Assembly (NCBI RefSeq): GCF_900091565.1
Contig: NZ_FMCV01000008.1
Location: 1 to 64,000 of the forward strand
Length of the DNA stretch: 64,000 nt
Source: Micromonospora marina
GTDB taxonomy: Bacteria > Actinomycetota > Actinomycetes > Mycobacteriales > Micromonosporaceae
Reading direction: 5' to 3'
Below are positions 58,748 to 64,000 of the stretch, piece after piece (position 1 is the first letter of the stretch; each line of letters opens with the position of its first letter). A model generated the notes under the pieces. It was not told the origin of the DNA, did not search any database, and saw only the letters and a list, made by a program, of their open reading frames with translations. Both the position numbers and the translations under genes were made by a program.

Positions 58748-59551
58748 ATGCCGCTGACCCCGGCCGACGTTCACAACGTCGCCTTCAAAAAGCCGCCGAT
58801 CGGCAAGCGGGGGTATGACGAGGAGGAGGTCGACGCCTTCCTGGACGAGGTCGAGCGTGAGCTGGCCCGTCTGATCGAGGAGAACAACGAGCTGCGCGCC
58901 CAGGTGGAGCGCGGCGGCCGGGGTGGCGCTCCCGCCGGCCCCGGCGGCGACGCCCGCCTCGCGGCGGAGCTCAACGACGTCAAGGCCCAGCTCGACCGCG
59001 TGCAGCGCGACAAGGCGGCCGCCGAGCAGGCAGCCCGCGCGATGCAGGCCGAGCTGGAGCAGGTCCGCGCCCAGGGCGGCCCGGCCGGCGTGACCGGTGA
59101 CGGCGAGCAGCAGGCGCTGCGGGTGCTGATGATGGCCCAGCGCACCGCCGACGACCACGTCTCCGACGCCCGTCGCGAGGCCGACCAGCTGCTCTCCGAG
59201 GCCCGTTCCAAGGCCGAGGAGGTCACCCGGGAGGCGCGCGCCAAGGCCGACGCGCTGGAGCGGGACGCCCGCCAGCGGCACCAGGAGGCCATGGGCGGCC
59301 TGGACGCCAAGCGCACCGCGCTGCAGAAGCACATCGAGGAGCTCAAGCAGTTCGAGCGCGAGTACCGCACCCGCCTCAAGGCGTACCTGGAAAGCCAGCT
59401 GCGTGACCTCGACGGTCGCGGCCAGGGCCTCGAGGTGGAGATGAACCGCGCCGAGGGCACCCGTGCCGCCGGCAGCAACGGTCTCGCCGCGGCCGGTCTC
59501 GCCGGCTCCTACGGCGGTGGCCGCGCGGGCTCGCTCGAGTCCGGCCGCTGA
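58748..59551 (+). CDS. divIVA: DivIVA/Wag31 polar growth scaffold
   Basis: A 267-residue coiled-coil protein. The N-terminal membrane-binding domain is [50 protein letters not shown] Gly/Ala-rich linker follows, then a second long coiled coil ([39 protein letters not shown], and [32 protein letters not shown]). It marks cell poles and directs polar growth. In mycobacteria Wag31 is phosphorylated by PASTA kinases such as PknA/PknB, so the PASTA kinase at 6.5-8.5 kb is a possible partner. ATG 58748 has GAGGAGTTT upstream. A strong hairpin ends the dcw transcript. Confidence 0.95.
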   Translation: MPLTPADVHNVAFKKPPIGKRGYDEEEVDAFLDEVERELARLIEENNELRAQVERGGRGGAPAGPGGDARLAAELNDVKAQLDRVQRDKAAAEQAARAMQAELEQVRAQGGPAGVTGDGEQQALRVLMMAQRTADDHVSDARREADQLLSEARSKAEEVTREARAKADALERDARQRHQEAMGGLDAKRTALQKHIEELKQFEREYRTRLKAYLESQLRDLDGRGQGLEVEMNRAEGTRAAGSNGLAAAGLAGSYGGGRAGSLESGR

Positions 59552-59559
59552 TCCCGCGT

Positions 59560-59586
59560 CGGTGGCCGTCCCCGTGACGGCCACCG
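59560..59586 (+). terminator. Hairpin terminator at the end of the dcw cluster
   Basis: Perfect 11-bp arms (59560-59570 and 59576-59586, CGGTGGCCGTC and its complement) with a 5-nt loop, 8 nt after the divIVA stop. Confidence 0.75.
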
Positions 59587-59623
59587 GCCGCCCAGACCGA
59601 CACGACGCGGCCGGGGGTGAGCC

Positions 59624-60307
59624 GTGGTAGCCGCCAGCATCCTGCTCATCCTCGTCGCGGTGGTGCTGCTGATCGCCGGCCTCGCCGGCGGATCCAGCCT
59701 CCTGCTCATCGTCTCGATCGCGGCCAGCCTGCTGTCCGCCGTCGCCTTCGTCGCGTTCGCCCGCCAGGCCGCCGCGACGCGGGCCTCGGCCGGCCGGGAG
59801 GCCGGGCCGCGAACACGGACCGCGCACACCGTCCCGTCCCCGGACGAACCGGTGAGCCCGGTCCCGCACCACACGTCCACGGTCGGCGCCGGTGGATCCG
59901 GGTGGCGGCAACCGCCCGGGTCGCCGGTGACCGAGCCGGACGACGCCCCGCCGCCGGCCGCGTACTCGCCGTCGGATCCGGTGGTCGCGGACGCGGTGCC
60001 CTACTCGCCGCCGGGCCCGCGCGTGCCGGAGACCACCCGGCCCACCTCGCCCGCACCCGGCGAGGCGTTCGACGACGATCCGCCGGCCGAGTTCCTCACC
60101 ACCGGTGAGGTCGCCCGGCTGGTCCGGCTGCCCGGCGAGGTCCTGGTGATCGACGGCCGTCCCCGCTTCCACCTGTCCGGCTGCCCGCACCTGGTGGGCC
60201 GGGAGGACGAACCCCTGCCGGTCGCCGAGGCGGTCGCGCTGGGCTTCACCCCGTGCGCGCGATGCGCCGCCGCCACCACCCTGCTCGCCGAGGCCCGGCC
60301 GCGCTGA
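59624..60307 (+). CDS. Membrane protein with C-terminal Cys/His motif, unknown function
   Basis: A 227-residue protein I do not recognise as a named family. Two N-terminal helices (ASILLILVAVVLLIAGLAGG and LLLIVSIAASLLSAVAFVAFA) form a hairpin. A Pro/Ser/Thr-rich disordered segment of about 95 residues follows. The C-terminal domain has the pattern H-x3-C-x20-C-x2-C (FHLSGCPHLVG ... LGFTPCARC), which resembles the zinc-binding knuckles of Ada-like domains (YHxxxCxxL...PCxxC). GTG 59624 has GGGGGTGAG upstream. It lies 2 nt before the DUF167 gene, so both are probably co-transcribed. Confidence 0.7.
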   Translation: MVAASILLILVAVVLLIAGLAGGSSLLLIVSIAASLLSAVAFVAFARQAAATRASAGREAGPRTRTAHTVPSPDEPVSPVPHHTSTVGAGGSGWRQPPGSPVTEPDDAPPPAAYSPSDPVVADAVPYSPPGPRVPETTRPTSPAPGEAFDDDPPAEFLTTGEVARLVRLPGEVLVIDGRPRFHLSGCPHLVGREDEPLPVAEAVALGFTPCARCAAATTLLAEARPR

Positions 60308-60309
60308 CC

Positions 60310-60618
60310 ATGACGATCGCGGACACCACACTCACCGTCGCGGTGCGGGTGAAGCCCGGGGCGGCCCGCGCCTGGGTGGGCGGGCGGTTCGACGGGCCGT
60401 ACGGTCCGGCGCTCGTCGTCGCGGTGCACGCCCCCGCTGTCGACGGCCGCGCCACCGAGGCGGCCCGGCGCGCGCTCGCCGACGCGCTCGGCGTCCGGCC
60501 GGCGACCGTGTCGCTGCGGTCCGGCGCGGCCAGCCGGGACAAGCTGTTCCGCATCGAGCGCCCGCACGACGGGCTGCCCGAGGTGCTGCGCCGGCTGCGC
60601 GACGGCAGCACGGCGTGA
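60310..60618 (+). CDS. DUF167/YggU family protein
   Basis: A 102-residue protein of the DUF167 family. It has VAVRVKPGAARAWVGG, VVAVHAPAVDGRATEAARRALADALGV and VSLRSGAASRDKLFRIE, the typical three blocks (RVxPgAs..., apPvdGkAN, SG..sR.K). The family fold is known but the function is not. ATG 60310 lies 2 nt after the upstream stop, indicating coupling. Length matches the family. Confidence 0.9.
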   Translation: MTIADTTLTVAVRVKPGAARAWVGGRFDGPYGPALVVAVHAPAVDGRATEAARRALADALGVRPATVSLRSGAASRDKLFRIERPHDGLPEVLRRLRDGSTA

Positions 60619-60640
60619 GGTCCGGTCGGGCCGGCCGGCG

Positions 60641-62146
60641 ATGACACCGGGGCTCGACGTCGCGTTGCTCGTGGGCGCCGGCGTGCTGCTGGTCGCGGTG
60701 GGCGCGGTGCGGTTCTCCACCCGGCTCGGCGTACCGAGTCTCCTGGTCTACCTGGCGCTCGGCGTGCTGCTCGGCGAGGCCGGCATAGGCATCCGGTTCG
60801 ACGATGTCGAACTGACCCGGGTGCTCGGCTTCTGCGCGCTCATCGTGATCATCGCCGAGGGCGGCCTCACCGCGCGGTGGAGCATGCTGCGGCCGGTGCT
60901 CGGCCTGGCCGCGGCGCTGTCCACGGTCGGCGTCGTGGTCAGCATCGTGGTCGTCGGCGTGGTGGTGCACCTGCTGCTCGGCCTGGACTGGCGGCTGGCG
61001 CTGCTCTACGGCGCGGTGCTCTCCTCCACCGACGCGGCGGCCGTGTTCGCCACGCTGCGCCGGTTGCGCCTGCCGCCCCGGCTGGTGGCCACGCTGGAGG
61101 CGGAGTCCGGCGTGAACGACGCGCCGGCCGTGCTGCTCGTGCTGCTGCTGTCCCGCGCCGGGGTCGAGGCGGCCCACCCCTGGTGGTACGAGGTGCTGCT
61201 GCTCGGCTACGAGCTGAGCGCCGGCGCGGCGGTCGGTGTCGGCACCGGGCTGGCCGGCCGGTACGCGTTGCGCCGGGCCGCGCTGCCGTCGGCCGGCCTC
61301 TACCCGATCGCGGTGGTCGGCTTCACCGTGCTGGCGTACGCGGCCGGCTCGTTGCTGCACGCCTCGGGCTTCCTCGCCGTGTACGTCGCGGGCGTCCTGC
61401 TCGGCAACTCGCGGCTGCCGCACCGCCAGGCCATCCTCGGTTTCGCCGACGGCCTGGCCTGGCTGGCCCAGATCGGCCTGTTCGTGCTGCTCGGCCTGCT
61501 GGTCTCGCCGAGCCGGCTGGACGCGGCGGTGCTGCCGGCCGTGATCACCGGGCTGGCGCTGCTGCTGCTCGCCCGGCCGCTGTCGGTGGCGGTGTCCGCG
61601 CTGCCGTTCCGGGTGAAGCTGCGCGAGCAGCTCTTCCTGTCCTGGGCCGGGCTGCGTGGCGCGGTGCCGATCGTGTTGGCGACCATTCCGCTGTCGCTGC
61701 GCGTGCCGGGGGCGGACCGGCTGTTCGACGCGGTCTTCGTCCTGGTGGTGATCTTCACGGTGCTCCAGGCCGGGACGCTGGCGCCGGCGGCCCGCCGGCT
61801 GGGGGTGACGGCACCGGCCGAGGCGAGCGAGATCCTGCTGGAGACCGCCCCGCTGGAGCGGATGCGCGCGGACCTGCTCCAGTTGGAGGTGCCGGCCGGG
61901 TCGCGGCTGGCCGGGGTGCACGTGGACGAGCTGCGACTGCCGGTCGGCGCGGCGGTGACGCTCGTGCTGCGCGACGGCGTCGGTTTCGTGCCGGGCGCTG
62001 ACACCCGGCTCAAGGTCGGGGACAGCCTGCTCATCGTCGCCACCGCCGGGGTGCGGGACGAGACCGAGCGGCGGCTGCGGGCGGTGAGCCGCCGGGGCCG
62101 GCTGGCGAGGTGGTTCGGGGAGTACGGCGAGGAGCCGGCCCACTGA
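60641..62146 (+). CDS. Cation/proton antiporter (CPA1, CvrA/NhaP2-like)
   Basis: A 501-residue transporter. About thirteen helices make up a CPA1-type antiporter domain; SSTDAAAVFATLRRL, AESGVNDAPAVLLVLLL and LSWAGLRGAVPIVLATIPL are the conserved core (the Asp in VNDAP is the ion-binding residue). The C-terminal region (LETAPLERMRADLLQLEVPAGSRLAGVHVDELRLPVGAAVTLVLRDGVGFVPGADTRLKVGDSLLIVAT) is an RCK_C/TrkA-C domain, which marks the potassium/proton CvrA group. It exports K+ or Na+ for protons; a ligand on the RCK_C domain may gate it. ATG 60641 lies 22 nt after the DUF167 gene. Confidence 0.9.
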   Translation: MTPGLDVALLVGAGVLLVAVGAVRFSTRLGVPSLLVYLALGVLLGEAGIGIRFDDVELTRVLGFCALIVIIAEGGLTARWSMLRPVLGLAAALSTVGVVVSIVVVGVVVHLLLGLDWRLALLYGAVLSSTDAAAVFATLRRLRLPPRLVATLEAESGVNDAPAVLLVLLLSRAGVEAAHPWWYEVLLLGYELSAGAAVGVGTGLAGRYALRRAALPSAGLYPIAVVGFTVLAYAAGSLLHASGFLAVYVAGVLLGNSRLPHRQAILGFADGLAWLAQIGLFVLLGLLVSPSRLDAAVLPAVITGLALLLLARPLSVAVSALPFRVKLREQLFLSWAGLRGAVPIVLATIPLSLRVPGADRLFDAVFVLVVIFTVLQAGTLAPAARRLGVTAPAEASEILLETAPLERMRADLLQLEVPAGSRLAGVHVDELRLPVGAAVTLVLRDGVGFVPGADTRLKVGDSLLIVATAGVRDETERRLRAVSRRGRLARWFGEYGEEPAH

Positions 62147-62216
62147 TCTGCTACCGTTCCTTTTGCCCCGATTGATGGCAGTCCGGGGCGGATACGTGGG
62201 ACGACGGTGCGGCACG

Positions 62217-62245
62217 TTGTCGGACGCCTGTACGTTCCGTATCCT
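62217..62245 (+). promoter_or_regulatory. Promoter of the DksA-type zinc-finger gene
   Basis: TTGTCG (62217-62222) and TATCCT (62240-62245) with exactly 17 bp between them. The leader to ATG 62372 would be about 120 nt. The rest of the 225-nt gap shows nothing further. Confidence 0.55.
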
Positions 62246-62371
62246 TGCCAACCTCCGGAGTGCACGGCGGGCCCGCTCGTCGTGCACCCTTCCGTACGCG
62301 GACGGCGCCGACGACGGCGTCCGCGCCCACGCACCGCTGACCGCCGCGCCTCGCGGCTGAGGGAGCTGACG

Positions 62372-62791
62372 ATGGCGAAGCCGGCCGACACCAGGACCGC
62401 CGGTCGCAAACCGGTGGCGAAGGCCACCCGCAGCGCGGCGGAGACCGAGAAGATCCGGGCCGCCCTGGCGGCACGGCGGGACGAGCTCAACGCCGAGTAC
62501 GATCAGACGCTGAGCGAGATCACCGAGCTGCAGCGCGACCGGCTGACCGACTCGGCCGGGGACGACCAGGCCGACACCGGCACCAAGACGTTCGAGCGGG
62601 AGCAGGAGATCTCTCTCGCCAACAGCATCAAAGAACGGATCACGCAGGTCGAGCGCGCGCTGGAGCGCCTCGACGAGGGCGGCTACGGCTGGTGCGAGCG
62701 GTGCGGCAACCCGATCCCGGTGGAGCGGCTCGCCGCGTTCCCGTCGGCCACCCTCTGCGTGACGTGCAAGCAGCTGGAGGAGCGGCGCTGA
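62372..62791 (+). CDS. DksA/TraR-type C4 zinc-finger protein
   Basis: A 139-residue protein. A long helical region (ETEKIRAALAARRDELNAEYDQTLSEITELQRDR, then EQEISLANSIKERITQVERALERLDEG) is followed by the C4 zinc finger CERCGNPIPVERLAAFPSATLCVTC. Such proteins insert into the RNA polymerase secondary channel or act as related transcription modulators, but actinobacterial members lack clear evidence of ppGpp synergy. The acidic tip DxxDxxD of E. coli DksA is not obvious; DSAGDDQAD at the helix turn is the nearest equivalent. ATG 62372 has GGGAG upstream, and the promoter is at 62217-62245. Confidence 0.9.
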   Translation: MAKPADTRTAGRKPVAKATRSAAETEKIRAALAARRDELNAEYDQTLSEITELQRDRLTDSAGDDQADTGTKTFEREQEISLANSIKERITQVERALERLDEGGYGWCERCGNPIPVERLAAFPSATLCVTCKQLEERR

Positions 62792-62857
62792 GCACCGCTC
62801 CCCGGCGGCCGTACGGCAGACGGTGACCACGCCGTCGCGAGCGTCGATGGGGAGCAG

Positions 62858-63460
62858 ATGACCGCAGCACCGCCCGCCGGGTCCGACACCACCGAGTCGG
62901 GTGCCGGCGCGCCCCGCCGCAAGGCCGTCGGCCTGCTGCTCGGCGTGTCCCTGTTCGCGCTGCTGGCGGATCTCGGCACGAAGCAGCTCGCGCTCGCCGA
63001 GCTGACCGGCCGGGAGCCGGTGTCGGTGCTCGGCGGCGCGGTCTACTTCACCCTCACCCGCAACAGCGGCGCGGCCTGGAGCATCGGCTCCGACCACACC
63101 TGGATCTTCCCGATCATCACGTTCCTGGTGATCGGGTGGATCGCCTGGATGGCGCTGCGGCTGCGCTCGCTGCCGTGGGCGGTGTCGCTGGGCCTGGTCC
63201 TGGGCGGCGCACTCGGCAACCTGCTCGACCGGCTCTTCCGCGCGCCGGGCCACTTCGTCGGCCACGTGGTCGACATGATCAGCCTCTTCGACCCGTACGG
63301 CCAGGTCTGGCCGGTGTTCAACCTGGCCGACAGCGCGCTGGTGTGCGGCGTGGTGCTCGCGGTCTTTCTGGAGCTGACCGGCCGGCAGCGCGACGGCTCC
63401 CGGCTGCGCGACGAGAAGCGCGACGACGCCGCCCCGGCCGAGCAGCGGGAGAGCGCGTGA
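62858..63460 (+). CDS. lspA: Lipoprotein signal peptidase (SPase II)
   Basis: A 200-residue membrane aspartyl protease that removes lipoprotein signal peptides after lipidation; the lipoprotein at 2.5 kb would be a substrate. Four helices. The conserved parts are [55 protein letters not shown] (first catalytic Asp in NLLDR) and [11 protein letters not shown] (second in LADS). ATG 62858 has GGGGAG upstream. The stop overlaps the RluA-family GTG by 4 nt, an arrangement common in bacteria. Confidence 0.96.
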   Translation: MTAAPPAGSDTTESGAGAPRRKAVGLLLGVSLFALLADLGTKQLALAELTGREPVSVLGGAVYFTLTRNSGAAWSIGSDHTWIFPIITFLVIGWIAWMALRLRSLPWAVSLGLVLGGALGNLLDRLFRAPGHFVGHVVDMISLFDPYGQVWPVFNLADSALVCGVVLAVFLELTGRQRDGSRLRDEKRDDAAPAEQRESA

Positions 63461-64000
63461 CCTCCGCCTTCGCCGCCGGCGGCGACACCCGTTCCCTGCC
63501 CGTGCCGGACGGCCTCGACGGGATGCGCCTGGACCAGGCCGTGTCCCGCCTGTTCGGGCTCTCCCGCACGGCCGCCGCCGGCCTGATCGACGGCGGGGAC
63601 GCGCTCGTCGACGGTGTGGCCCGGGCCAACTCGCACAAGGTCCGGGCGGGCTCGTGGCTGGAGGTCACACTGCCCGCGCCGGCCGCGCCGCCCACCGTGG
63701 TGCCGCAGGCCGTGCCCGGCCTGACAGTCGTGTACGCCGACGACGACATCGTGGTGGTGGACAAGCCGGTCGGGGTGGCGGCGCACCCGAGCCCGGGCTG
63801 GACCGGCCCCACAGTGATCGGCGGGCTGGCCGGCATCGGTCACCGGATCTCCACCAGCGGCGCCGCGGAGCGGCAGGGCGTGGTGCACCGGCTCGACGTC
63901 GGCACCACCGGCATCATGGTGGTGGCCAAGAGCGAGCGCGCGTACACCGCGCTGAAGCGGGCGTTCAAGTTCCGCGAGGTGGAGAAGCGCTACCACGCCG
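63457..64000 (+). CDS. RluA-family 23S rRNA pseudouridine synthase (5' part)
   Basis: The first 181 codons of an RluA/RluD-type pseudouridine synthase; the window ends inside the gene. An S4-like RNA-binding domain comes first ([33 protein letters not shown]). The catalytic domain starts with [25 protein letters not shown], and the active-site motif is [19 protein letters not shown], where Asp is the nucleophile (HRLDxxTxG). GTG 63457 overlaps the lspA stop (GTGA). The RluD assignment (positions 1911-1917) is likely from the lspA neighbourhood but not proved. Confidence 0.93.
   Translation, partial: MTSAFAAGGDTRSLPVPDGLDGMRLDQAVSRLFGLSRTAAAGLIDGGDALVDGVARANSHKVRAGSWLEVTLPAPAAPPTVVPQAVPGLTVVYADDDIVVVDKPVGVAAHPSPGWTGPTVIGGLAGIGHRISTSGAAERQGVVHRLDVGTTGIMVVAKSERAYTALKRAFKFREVEKRYHA

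Noticed and set aside
60332..63265. A 977-codon minus-strand frame opposite DUF167, the antiporter and lspA
   Set aside because: Its composition (Gln/Arg/His/Val repeats) is typical for the complement of high-GC coding DNA, while the plus-strand genes have clear family motifs.

Overview
The window comes from the chromosome of a high-GC actinomycete, most likely a member of the Micromonosporaceae (Micromonospora or a close relative). The reasons are strong GC bias with GTG starts, a full dcw cluster with the actinobacterial extras SepF, YggT and Wag31/DivIVA, a DnaE2-ImuB-ImuA' mutasome, MurT-GatD, a meso-DAP type MurE motif (DNPR), a sioxanthin-like carotenoid tail cluster, and short GC-rich palindromes repeated between genes. 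The genus is an inference; no rRNA is present.

Layout. 1-3.0 kb is accessory: the tail of an IS1634-like transposase, a secreted CBM2-GH18 chitinase with a visible promoter and operator, and a small lipoprotein. 3.1-10.2 kb resembles the aroG-pknL-Rv2175c-idsA2 neighbourhood of mycobacteria: class II DAHP synthase, threonine aldolase, endonuclease IV, a PASTA Ser/Thr kinase, an Rv2175c-type DNA-binding protein and a polyprenyl diphosphate synthase. 10.2-13.5 kb holds an XRE regulator, metF and a CDP-alcohol phosphatidyltransferase. 13.6-18.9 kb is a minus-strand operon, coupled by 4-bp overlaps over most of its length, that encodes carotenoid-tail enzymes (CrtD, CruC, CruF, a CrtA-like protein) with a GNAT and a YbaK protein. 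19.0-25.9 kb is a LexA-controlled translesion cluster (HEPN protein, ImuA', ImuB, DnaE2); 26-29.5 kb holds a methyltransferase, a phosphodiesterase-like enzyme and DinB. 29.6-35.3 kb holds a DUF3040 protein and a minus-strand MoxR-DUF58-transglutaminase operon. leuS follows with a short leucine-codon leader and intrinsic terminator. 38.6-41.3 kb is a minus-strand group (VTT protein, GatD, MurT) facing away from the dcw cluster.

41.6-59.6 kb is the dcw cluster: mraZ, rsmH, ftsL, ftsI, murE, murF, mraY, ftsW, murG, murC, ftsQ, ftsZ, a YggS protein, sepF, yggT, divIVA. murD is missing from its usual place between mraY and ftsW, where a perfect 50-bp palindrome sits. 59.6-64 kb continues with a membrane protein, DUF167, a cation/proton antiporter, a DksA-type zinc protein, lspA and the start of an RluA-family pseudouridine synthase.

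Three regulatory themes recur. First, about eleven transcription units (one of them the leuS leader peptide) have a TANNNT-type -10 box only 6-8 nt before the start codon and no ribosome-binding site, so their mRNAs are probably leaderless. Second, each of the five convergent gene junctions holds a strong inverted repeat, four of them dispersed-repeat types. Third, several control sites can be read directly: a LexA box, an MraZ-box array around the mraZ promoter, a chitinase operator and a leuS leader peptide with terminator.
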